DNA of 64,000 bases from Microbacterium hibisci (GTDB taxonomy: Bacteria > Actinomycetota > Actinomycetes > Actinomycetales > Microbacteriaceae). The stretch spans positions 124,001 to 188,000 of the forward strand of contig NZ_JADIJC010000006.1 in NCBI RefSeq assembly GCF_015278255.1, read 5' to 3'. Below, piece by piece: positions 1 through 7,183 of the stretch; position 1 is the first letter of the stretch; every line of letters starts with the position of its first letter. The position numbers and the translations under genes were made by a program. A model generated the notes under the pieces. It worked only from the letters and a program-made list of their open reading frames with translations. It was not told where the DNA came from and did not search any database.

Positions 1-100
1 GCCAGGCGAGGCGCGGCATGGTCGCCCGGCGGCGGACGGGCAGAAGGTCCTCGCCCGCTCCGGGTGTCGTCCGCGGTGACGACTCGGCAGTTTTCGGCAT
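1..100 (-). CDS. possible 5' end of a leftward gene (partial)
   Basis: An open frame begins with ATG at 100-98 on the minus strand and runs off the left edge after 33 codons. The visible N-terminus is Pro/Arg rich and shows no domain. The start codon lies inside one of two operator-like palindromes, which would fit a metal-regulated gene such as an Nramp manganese transporter, but identity is not supported by sequence. An alternative reading frame is also open here, so even the frame is uncertain. Confidence 0.25.
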   Translation of the reverse strand, partial: MPKTAESSPRTTPGAGEDLLPVRRRATMPRLAW

Positions 101-135
101 GCCGAAACCATAGCTCGTTTTCGGCGTACCGAAAA
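92..135. promoter_or_regulatory. tandem palindromic operator
   Basis: Two related palindromes lie 27 bp apart centre to centre: TTTCGGCATGCCGAAA at 92-107 (perfect) and TTTTCGGCGTACCGAAAA at 118-135 (imperfect only at its centre). They are AT-flanked in a GC-rich context and stand upstream of the gene that leaves the window leftward. The shape suits a dimeric repressor; a DtxR/MntR-type metal regulator is my inference from the half-site TTTTCGG and is not proven here. Confidence 0.6.
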
Positions 136-210
136 GTACGGGAGGCGCCGGTGAAGGTCTCTGCCGGTCGGGAGCGGAGCGTGGGGCGGCGCCCACCCGG
201 TGGGTTCTCG

Positions 211-624
211 TCAGCGGGCGCGGCGCGCGCGGCGCAGACGCCACACGTTCCCGGCATCCGTCTCGTGCTGGAGCTCGTCGAGCGCCGCCAGCGCGATGGC
301 GAGACCGCGGCCCGACTCGGCGTCGGCCCCGGGCATCGACACGGTGTGGAGGTCGATCAGCGCCGGGTCGGCCGTGTCGGTGAACACCGCTGACAGCGAG
401 TCGTCGTCTGCGCCGAGCTCGACGGTGACGTGCACGGGCTCGCGGGCGAGCGCGTGTGCCACGACGTTCGTCGCCACCTCGCTCACGGCGAGGCGGAACA
501 GCGTGGCGTCCTCGTCGTCCATGCCGGCGGTGTGCGCGAGCAGCTCGTCGAGCGCCTCGTGCACACGGTCGATGAGCGTCGCGTCCGCGAGGCCCTCGAG
601 TCGCACGTCCGGCTCAGCCGCCAT
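211..624 (-). CDS. RsbW-like anti-sigma factor / serine kinase
   Basis: A 137-residue GHKL ATPase of the RsbW/SpoIIAB type. The N box is visible as EVATNVVAHA (about residues 48-57) and the glycine-rich box as GRGLAIALAAL near the C-terminus. Members of this family phosphorylate a partner STAS protein and sequester a sigma factor or other target. It is the last gene of the 4049-211 operon and overlaps the STAS gene by 11 bp (its ATG is at 624, the STAS stop at 616-614), so the two are translationally coupled. No sigma factor gene is adjacent, so its target is unknown. Confidence 0.85.
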   Translation of the reverse strand: MAAEPDVRLEGLADATLIDRVHEALDELLAHTAGMDDEDATLFRLAVSEVATNVVAHALAREPVHVTVELGADDDSLSAVFTDTADPALIDLHTVSMPGADAESGRGLAIALAALDELQHETDAGNVWRLRRARRAR

Positions 625-946
625 CGAACGCCGACTCGGGTGTGGGGTGGTCGCGCAGCACCCGGTCGAGGTTGGTGAGCTTCAGCACCTTGCGGACAGG
701 CTCCGAGGCTGCGGCGATCCGCAGGTCGCCCCCGGCCAGCCGCGCCGCCTTGAGTCCGCCGATCAGCGCGCCGAGGCCCGACGAGTCCACGAACTCGGTG
801 GCCGAGAGGTCGACGACGATGCGGGCGGAGCCGCCGCCGACGAGGTCGTCGACGGCCTTGCGCAACCGCGGCACAGAGGTCGCCGTCAGGCGGCCTTCGG
901 GGCGGACCACGGAGAAGGTGTCGCCGGGTATCACGATCAGATTCAC
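614..946 (-). CDS. STAS-domain anti-anti-sigma factor
   Basis: A 110-residue single STAS domain (SpoIIAA/RsbV type). The phosphorylation segment reads FVDSSGLGALI, so the acceptor serine is present. I chose the GTG start at 946 because AGGAGG lies 4 bases upstream and the start overlaps the glycosyltransferase stop by 4 bp (GTGA). A longer reading frame exists but would overlap the preceding gene heavily. Together with the RsbW-like kinase and the PP2C phosphatase in the same operon it completes a partner-switching triad: kinase phosphorylates this protein, phosphatase reactivates it. Confidence 0.88.
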   Translation of the reverse strand: MNLIVIPGDTFSVVRPEGRLTATSVPRLRKAVDDLVGGGSARIVVDLSATEFVDSSGLGALIGGLKAARLAGGDLRIAAASEPVRKVLKLTNLDRVLRDHPTPESAFDGG

Positions 947-2904
947 GAAGCCTCCTCGGGCTCGGGGACGGCGGGCCGCCGCGGCCCGCGGTACAGCGCG
1001 GCTTGGATGATGACGCTGAGGACGACCAGGTCGTAGATCACCCACACGGTGATCACGAGCGTGCCGGTGCCGTCGGCCGTGCCCACCGCCAGACGGGCGA
1101 GCCCGATGACGAGGGCGACGACGAGGATGGCGATGGCGGTCAGCTGCGGCCAGATCTCACGCCAGGGCGGTCCTGATTCGTCGCGGCCGTCCTTCCTGGT
1201 CACGGCGAACCCCAGCGGGCGCTTCAGGACGACGTTCGAGAACGCCGACGTGCAGGCCCTGATCCACACGGGGAAGAGCGCGAGCGAGTACTGCTGGCCC
1301 CGCCACGTCTTGAGGCCCCGTGCGACGACGAGGAACAGCAGCTGGTTGACGATGAAGTACGGCAGGAAGCGCGCGAAGAAGTCGAGGCTCCAGGCGGTGA
1401 CCGGCATCACCCCGAAGACCAGGTAGATGACCGGCGCGGCCAGGTAGACGATCGCGGTGAAACCCGACAGGTAGCTCCACATCGTCGCGAAGTACATCAG
1501 GCGCTGACCGGCGGACAGGCCCTTCTTCACGAGGGGGTTGTCGCGCAGCATGACCTGGAGCGTCCCCTGCGCCCAGCGCAGGCGCTGAGTCAGCATCGTG
1601 CGGAGATCCTCGGGCGCGAGGCCGTGCGCCAGGATCTCGTGGTGGTAGACGCTGCGCCACCCCAGGGCATGGAGCTGCATCGCCGTCGCCATGTCTTCGG
1701 TGACCGAGATCGTGGCCATCGGCTGCACGGGCTGCGCCTCGTCGGGTCGGTCCACTCGCAGCGCCTCGAGCAGCCCCGACACCGACTCCACTGCCCCGAG
1801 GGGCGAGAGCTCGCGGGCGGCGAGCGCGTCGAGTCCCGCGTCGTCGATCACGATCGCGTCGAGCTCGGCGTCGCGCTGCACGGGCAGCTCTCCGATCGAA
1901 GCGAGGTCCGCACGAAGCTGCGCGAGGTCGCCGCGCACGAGCTCGCGCGACGCCGTGTCGACGGCCGACTGCACGCGATACGTGACGTCGGCGATGGGCT
2001 CGCCGTCGTCGAGGCGCACCCGCGCCTGCGCGACCTCGCCGCGCAGCAACCGCAGCTGCTGCCGCACCGCCGGGTCGGCAGCGCGGTCGCGGGCCGCGTG
2101 GGCGAGCAGCGACTCCGACGCCTTGAGGGTGCGCGCCGTGGACTGCTCGAGGCTGCGGACGTAGCCGACGATGCCCAGCTGCATCAGCGCGTCGCGACGC
2201 AGGACGGCATTGGAGCCGCAGAAGAATGCGGCGTTCCAGCCGTCCTTGCCCTGCTGGATCGGGCCGTAGAACAGCGGAGCCTGACTGCCGAGGGGGTCGG
2301 CGTCGTCCACGTTGACGAACCACTGCGGCGTCTGCACGAGGGCGACCTCGGGGTCGTCCGCGAAGTAGCCGAGGGTGCGGTGCAGGATGAGAGGATCGGG
2401 CACCTGATCGGCGTCGAGGATCAGCAGGAACTCGCCCTCGGTGCGGAACAGTGCGTTGTTCAGGTTGCCGGCCTTGGCGTGGCGCGGCTTGCCGTCCCAC
2501 TCCGTCGATCGGGTGATGTAGCCGACACCGAGCTGTGCGGCCGCGGCGGCCATATCGGGCCGCGCGCCGTCGTCGAGGATCCACGTCTGGTGGGGGTAGG
2601 CGATGCCCTTCGCCGCGCGCGCCGTCGCGATCACCATGTCGACGGGCTCGTTGTACGTGGTGATGAGCACGTCGACGGTGCCCTCGGGCGGCGAGACCGG
2701 AGCGGGACGCTCGCGCGCGCGCCACATCGTGATGGAGAACAGGAACGTGTCGATGAGGCTGTAGGTCTCGGCGATCACGAGCGGCACGGCGATCCACCAG
2801 GCCGACCAGTTCACCGAGTCCAGCCACCGCCACGCGATGTAGTTGACGCCGAGCAGCACCGACAGCAGCGCCAGGATGCGGATCCACACGAACCGCGCGG
2901 TCAT
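943..2904 (-). CDS. cellulose-synthase-like family 2 glycosyltransferase
   Basis: A 653-residue membrane glycosyltransferase. Two membrane helices (about 8-26, 35-55) precede a GT-A domain with LDDGA (~110), LDADQVPD (~163), CGSNAVLRR (229-237), TED (402-404) and QRLRWAQG (440-447), the D, DxD, TED and QxxRW signature of processive enzymes such as BcsA. At least four more helices follow. There is no PilZ domain after the last helix. Residues about 250-395, between CGSNAVLRR and TED, form a helical, charged insertion of roughly 145 residues that BcsA-type enzymes do not have there. ATG at 2904 overlaps the phosphatase stop by 4 bp. It probably makes or extends a cell-surface polysaccharide; the sugar is unknown. 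Confidence 0.85.
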   Translation of the reverse strand: MTARFVWIRILALLSVLLGVNYIAWRWLDSVNWSAWWIAVPLVIAETYSLIDTFLFSITMWRARERPAPVSPPEGTVDVLITTYNEPVDMVIATARAAKGIAYPHQTWILDDGARPDMAAAAAQLGVGYITRSTEWDGKPRHAKAGNLNNALFRTEGEFLLILDADQVPDPLILHRTLGYFADDPEVALVQTPQWFVNVDDADPLGSQAPLFYGPIQQGKDGWNAAFFCGSNAVLRRDALMQLGIVGYVRSLEQSTARTLKASESLLAHAARDRAADPAVRQQLRLLRGEVAQARVRLDDGEPIADVTYRVQSAVDTASRELVRGDLAQLRADLASIGELPVQRDAELDAIVIDDAGLDALAARELSPLGAVESVSGLLEALRVDRPDEAQPVQPMATISVTEDMATAMQLHALGWRSVYHHEILAHGLAPEDLRTMLTQRLRWAQGTLQVMLRDNPLVKKGLSAGQRLMYFATMWSYLSGFTAIVYLAAPVIYLVFGVMPVTAWSLDFFARFLPYFIVNQLLFLVVARGLKTWRGQQYSLALFPVWIRACTSAFSNVVLKRPLGFAVTRKDGRDESGPPWREIWPQLTAIAILVVALVIGLARLAVGTADGTGTLVITVWVIYDLVVLSVIIQAALYRGPRRPAVPEPEEAS

Positions 2905-4049
2905 GCGTCCCTCCTCACGACGAGGACGGTGACGTCGTCCGGCGCTCCGCGCTCGGCGGCGAGCCGCGTCGCCTCCCGCGCGGCGCCGTCGGGGCCGAGG
3001 CTGCGGATGGCGTCGTGCACATGGCGGAACGGATCGGCCGGATCCAGGATGTCGAGCAGTCCGTCGCTGCACACCATGAAGACGTCGCCCGGCTCGAGCT
3101 GCGCCGCAGACGTCGTGCGCGTCTCGTCGAACCCCATGCCCAGCGGCAGGCCGGTCGAGTGGAACGGTGCCCAGTCGCCGCCGGCGCGGAGCACGAACGC
3201 GAGGCTGTGGCCCGCATCGACGAACTCCACCGCGCCGGTGGCCACGTCGATGTCGGCGGCCACCGCGGTGACGAAGATGTTCGATCCGCCGATGTCGTCC
3301 TCGAGCATGCGGTCGATCTCGCCCATCGCCGTGGCGAGATCGCGCTCTGGGGCGGTGCGAAGCGAGGCTCGCACGGCGGACGCGATGATCGCCGGGCCGG
3401 CGCCCTTGCCCATCACGTCCGCAAGGGCGACGCGAAGGCGTCCGTCGAGCAGCTGCCAGTCGTAGACGTCGCCGAGCAGGTGGCCCGCCGGGGCCGCCGC
3501 GGCGGCGAGGGTGTACCCCGGCACGGTCGGCGTGCGAGCAGGAAGCATCGCCCGCTGCACCACCGTCGCGTGGTCGAGCTCGTCGGCGTCGGTGAGTTCG
3601 GCCTGCACCCACAGCGCGAGCTCGCGCAGCAGCGACCGGCCGCGCTCGTCGAGCGTACGGGGCTCGGTGTCGATGATGCACAGCGTGCCGACCTGTTCGC
3701 CGCCCGGCGCCTGCAGCGGGTGGCCGGCGTAGAAGCGCAGGTGCGGGTCGCCCATGACGAACGGATTCTGGGCGAACGCGGCGTCGGCCGCGGCATCCTC
3801 CACCACCAGCGTGCCCTCCTGCCGGATGGTGACGTCGCAGAACGAGTCCTTGCGGGGCGCCTCGCGGCCGCCCAGGCCGATCTCCGCCTTGCGGAACTGC
3901 CGGTCGCCGTCCATGAGCGTGACGCTCACCATGGGCACGCCGAACATCTCCTGCGCGAGACGTGCGACCCTGTCCACACGTTCATCCGGTGGGGTGTCCA
4001 GAACCCCGAGTGCTTCGATGGCGCGCTGACGCTTCTCGTCGTCGAACAA
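2901..4049 (-). CDS. GAF-PP2C (SpoIIE/RsbU-like) serine phosphatase
   Basis: A 382-residue protein with an N-terminal GAF domain (about 20-150) and a C-terminal PP2C/SpoIIE phosphatase domain (about 165-380). Metal-binding segments are visible: LLGDVYDW, LADVMGKG, VDAGHS, VCSDGLLD and APDDVTVLV. Such proteins dephosphorylate STAS antagonists in response to a signal sensed by GAF. TTG at 4049 is the best start, with a G-rich Shine-Dalgarno-like run (GGGGGG) 4 bases upstream; no ATG or GTG suits. It is the first gene of the operon phosphatase, glycosyltransferase, STAS, RsbW. Confidence 0.87.
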   Translation of the reverse strand: MFDDEKRQRAIEALGVLDTPPDERVDRVARLAQEMFGVPMVSVTLMDGDRQFRKAEIGLGGREAPRKDSFCDVTIRQEGTLVVEDAAADAAFAQNPFVMGDPHLRFYAGHPLQAPGGEQVGTLCIIDTEPRTLDERGRSLLRELALWVQAELTDADELDHATVVQRAMLPARTPTVPGYTLAAAAAPAGHLLGDVYDWQLLDGRLRVALADVMGKGAGPAIIASAVRASLRTAPERDLATAMGEIDRMLEDDIGGSNIFVTAVAADIDVATGAVEFVDAGHSLAFVLRAGGDWAPFHSTGLPLGMGFDETRTTSAAQLEPGDVFMVCSDGLLDILDPADPFRHVHDAIRSLGPDGAAREATRLAAERGAPDDVTVLVVRRDA

Positions 4050-4141
4050 CAGACCCCCCGGTCGTCACGATGACTCCAGTATGGTCACGGACCGGCCCAG
4101 GGGTCGAGCCGTTGACATCCGGGGCCTTCGTCCCCCCGGGA

Positions 4142-4147
4142 TAGCCT
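4142..4147 (+). promoter_or_regulatory. -10 element, leaderless promoter
   Basis: TAGCCT ends 6 bases before the GTG start of the RNA methyltransferase at 4154. A transcription start about 7 bases after the hexamer would coincide with the start codon, so the mRNA is probably leaderless. No Shine-Dalgarno sequence precedes the start. Confidence 0.6.
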
Positions 4148-4153
4148 GGGCCG

Positions 4154-4813
4154 GTGACCGCGCCAGAACCCGACGAGTCCCGAGAGCCCGTCGAGTCCGC
4201 CGAGCCGACGCCGCCGGTGGGGGTCGGCCCGTGGCCGGGCGGACCCGACGCCTGGCCCGACGACGAGCGCTACGACCGCGAGCTGCTCGCCCGCGGTGAT
4301 GCCCGCAACGTGGTCGATGCCTACCGGTACTGGACCATGGACGCGATCGTCGCCGACCTCGACACCCGCCGCCACGCCTTCCACGTGGCGATCGAGAACT
4401 GGCAGCACGACATGAACATCGGCTCGATCGTGCGCAGCGCGAACGCGTTCCTCGCCGCCGAGGTGCACATCATCGGCAAGCGCCGCTGGAACCGGCGCGG
4501 AGCCATGGTCACCGACCGCTACCAGCACGTGCGCCACCACGAGACCGTCGAAGCGTTCGCCGAGTGGGCGGATGCCGCATCCCTGCCGATCATCGCGATC
4601 GACAACGTCGACGGCTCGCTGCCGCTCCCCGACGCCGTCCTGCCCGAGGCCTGCGTGCTGCTCTTCGGGCAGGAAGGGCCGGGGCTGTCGCCGGAGGCGC
4701 TGGGCGCGGCATCCGGAACCGTCCAGATCGAGCAGTACGGCTCGACACGCTCGATCAACGCCAGCGCCGCCGCCGCGGTCGTCATGTACGAGTGGTGCCG
4801 CCGCTGGGCCTGA
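4154..4813 (+). CDS. SpoU/TrmH family RNA 2'-O-methyltransferase
   Basis: A 219-residue SPOUT methyltransferase. The three family motifs are present: motif 1 NIGSIVRSANAF, motif 2 LLFGQEGPGLS and motif 3 STRSINASAAAAVVMYEW. The first ~40 residues are acidic and proline rich and probably disordered. The family methylates a ribose in rRNA or tRNA using S-adenosylmethionine in a trefoil knot; the RNA target cannot be told from sequence. The GTG start at 4154 is fixed by the leaderless -10 element just upstream. The gene is divergent from the phosphatase operon and convergent with the flavoprotein gene at 4824, only 10 bp away. Confidence 0.88.
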   Translation: MTAPEPDESREPVESAEPTPPVGVGPWPGGPDAWPDDERYDRELLARGDARNVVDAYRYWTMDAIVADLDTRRHAFHVAIENWQHDMNIGSIVRSANAFLAAEVHIIGKRRWNRRGAMVTDRYQHVRHHETVEAFAEWADAASLPIIAIDNVDGSLPLPDAVLPEACVLLFGQEGPGLSPEALGAASGTVQIEQYGSTRSINASAAAAVVMYEWCRRWA

Positions 4814-4823
4814 GCCGCGCCGA

Positions 4824-6035
4824 TCAGGCCGGGGTCAGGGCTGCTCCCGAGGTCGGCTCCGGCGCGGTCGCCGAGACGCGACGCCGCGGCGTGAACGCGA
4901 AGCGCGACAGGTCGGCCACGACGCCCGCCGCCCGTGCCGGTGACGGCATGAAGCGCAGGAAGAAGCCGAGCCGCAGCATCCACGCGATCGCTCCGGTGAA
5001 CGGTACGCCGTAGAGCTCGGAGATGCCGCGGCCGAAGCCGAACGACGCCGCGCGCCCGAGCCCGCGGTAGGTGAAGCGCCGCGCCGAGCGTCCGCTCAGC
5101 CGCCGCGCGATCGCGCGGCCGACGTGGTCGCCGCCCTTCATGGCCCACAGGGCGTTCGCCGGTACGGGCGCGCCGGTGACGGGATGCTCGACGCGGGCGC
5201 CGTCGCCGGCCGCCCACACGCCGTACCGGACGGCGAGGGTCGGCTGAGTGAGCAGCCGACCGCGTTCGTCGCGCCAGGGGTCGAGCCCGGGGATCTGCAC
5301 GGGTCGCTGTCCGGTGGTGGCGACGACCGTCGCCGTGGCGAGCGACGAGCCGTCGGACAGGAGGGCCGCGGCGGGAGTGACCTCGGTGAGCCGCACTCCG
5401 GTCCACACCCGCACGCCGAGCCGATCGAGCTCGGCGGCGGCGCGCGCCACCAGGCGGGGCTGATCGGCCCATTCGGGGACGATCCGGTCGCCGGAGTGGA
5501 CGAGGGTCACCGGGTGCCCCCGATCGGCGATGGCCGCCGCCAGCTCGACGCCGGCGATCCCGCCGCCCGCGACGACGACCGGCGTACCGGGAACAGTCGC
5601 GAGGTGGTCGGCGAGCGCCGCGATCTCGTCGGGGCCGCGGAGTGCATGACCGTGCTCTGCGAGGCCGGCGACGTCCGCGACCGGCTCTCGGGCGCCGGTG
5701 CCGACCACGAGGTGGTCGTAGCCCAGTGTCTCGACCTGGTCGGCATCGCCGCGTCGGTACGACACCGTCTGGCGGGCGGCGTCGATGCTCACCGCGCGGC
5801 CCTCGATGATGCGCGCGAGCGGCATCGCCTCCGCCAGGGGAGTGGCCACGCGATCGCGGCCGATCATGCCGGCCACCAGCTCGCCGGTGAACCCGTGGAA
5901 GCGGTGGGCGGTGTCGGCAGAGACCACGACGATCTCGAGCTCGCCGCTGCGCAGCTGCGCCGCGGTGCGACGCGCGAGCGTCGCGTACACGTGGAGCGTG
6001 ACGTAGCCTCCGCCCAGCAGCACCACGCGGTTCAC
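4824..6035 (-). CDS. NDH-2-like FAD-dependent pyridine nucleotide oxidoreductase
   Basis: A 403-residue protein with the two-dinucleotide-fold layout of type II NADH dehydrogenases. The FAD-binding loop is LLGGGYVTLHVY at the N-terminus, the NAD(P) loop is VVAGGGIAGVELA near 160, and VWAAGDGARVEHP binds the flavin late in the chain. A hydrophobic segment near the C-terminus (LRLGFFLRFMPSP) could anchor it to the membrane, as in NDH-2. GTG at 6035 overlaps the stop of the upstream dehydrogenase by 4 bp (GTGA), so the two are coupled. It may pass electrons from NAD(P)H to quinone or to the partner's product; substrate is inferred only. Confidence 0.75.
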   Translation of the reverse strand: MNRVVLLGGGYVTLHVYATLARRTAAQLRSGELEIVVVSADTAHRFHGFTGELVAGMIGRDRVATPLAEAMPLARIIEGRAVSIDAARQTVSYRRGDADQVETLGYDHLVVGTGAREPVADVAGLAEHGHALRGPDEIAALADHLATVPGTPVVVAGGGIAGVELAAAIADRGHPVTLVHSGDRIVPEWADQPRLVARAAAELDRLGVRVWTGVRLTEVTPAAALLSDGSSLATATVVATTGQRPVQIPGLDPWRDERGRLLTQPTLAVRYGVWAAGDGARVEHPVTGAPVPANALWAMKGGDHVGRAIARRLSGRSARRFTYRGLGRAASFGFGRGISELYGVPFTGAIAWMLRLGFFLRFMPSPARAAGVVADLSRFAFTPRRRVSATAPEPTSGAALTPA

Positions 6036-7093
6036 GCGATCACCGCCGCGTGGCGCTCGAGCGCGACCGGCGCGCCGAAGCTCGTCGGGTCGGCCGCCCG
6101 GAAGCCGAGGTCGGCGAGCTCGGCCGCCCGGCTGCGGACGGCGTCGATCTGCTCGAGCGTGGGGTTGCCGATCGAGAAGTGGCCCAGGTGGCCGGTGAGG
6201 GCGAGGATCGCCGTCTCGGCGAAGCAGGCGTAGGAGCGGCCGTCCGGCAGGCCGATGTCGCCGCCCACGAGGCGAAGGCTCGGGATCGAGACGATGCCGC
6301 CGTCGACGACGAGCACATCCGGCCGTGCCGTGGCGAGGCCCGGCGACGTATTGCGCGGCTGGGTCGCGTCGAGCACGATCGCGCCGGGCGCCAGGTGGTC
6401 GGGACCGAGCAGCGTGTCGGCCGAGGCGGTGAGCAGCACGACGAGGTCGGCGTCGCGCACGGCGTCGATCGAGAGTGCGACGTCCGCCTGCACGTCGCCG
6501 GCGACCGAGTCCGCGAGCGCCTGCAGCCGCGGGGCGGTGCGGGCGATGAGAGTGAGCCGGGCGCCGCCGGGGTCGCGGGCGAGCAGCTTCGTGACCGCCG
6601 TGCCCACGCTGCCGCTCGCCCCCACGATCGCGATGTGCGGACGCGTGCTGCGAGCCGAGACGTGGGGGAGCAGCATCCGGATCTGGTCCTCGACGATCGC
6701 CGCCGTGAACGCGTTGCCGTTCGTCACCCCGATGTCGGAGCGCCCGCGCAGCGAGGCCCCGCCCGCCGTCACGGTCGCGGTGAGGGCGCCGAGTCCGACG
6801 ACGTCCGCGCCGAGCGCGGCAGCACGATCGACCGCGCGGCTCACGCGTCGGCGCCCGCCCGGGATGTCCGAGAGGAGGTGGCGCGCGCCGAACGGGACCA
6901 GTACGACGTGGCCCACGCGCTCGCCGCCGATCTGCACGCCCGCCATCCTCACGGGCGGCAGGGGCAGGCGGCGCAGCGCGGCGTCGTAGACCGGCTCCGG
7001 CACGAGGCCCAGCGGCCGCCAGACCCGAGCGAGGTCTTCGCTCAGACGTGCGCGGGGGTGGACGGTGAACGCGAATGTTCCGGTGCCAGGCAC
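6032..7093 (-). CDS. acyl-ACP-reductase-like Rossmann dehydrogenase
   Basis: A 353-residue protein whose order of motifs resembles cyanobacterial long-chain acyl-ACP reductase: an N-terminal helical part, TNGNAFTAA, an NAD(P) loop IAIVGASGSVGTAV (about 190), LTLIART, and the C-terminal blocks VVDGGIVSIPS, YACFAETAILAL and LGHFSIGNPT. AAR makes fatty aldehydes from acyl-ACP with NADPH. In AAR the acyl-binding cysteine lies in the C-terminal half; the cysteine of YACFAE here is a candidate but its role is unproven. GTG start at 7093 has AAGGAG 7 bases upstream. It is the first gene of a two-gene operon with the NDH-2-like flavoprotein. Confidence 0.6.
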   Translation of the reverse strand: MPGTGTFAFTVHPRARLSEDLARVWRPLGLVPEPVYDAALRRLPLPPVRMAGVQIGGERVGHVVLVPFGARHLLSDIPGGRRRVSRAVDRAAALGADVVGLGALTATVTAGGASLRGRSDIGVTNGNAFTAAIVEDQIRMLLPHVSARSTRPHIAIVGASGSVGTAVTKLLARDPGGARLTLIARTAPRLQALADSVAGDVQADVALSIDAVRDADLVVLLTASADTLLGPDHLAPGAIVLDATQPRNTSPGLATARPDVLVVDGGIVSIPSLRLVGGDIGLPDGRSYACFAETAILALTGHLGHFSIGNPTLEQIDAVRSRAAELADLGFRAADPTSFGAPVALERHAAVIA

Positions 7094-7183
7094 GGGGAAG
7101 CTCCTTCCGGCGGCCGCGGTCGGACGCCATGTGACCCAGGAGCGGTCGGCTGCGCGCGTGATACGTCGGAGCGAGACCCGGCG

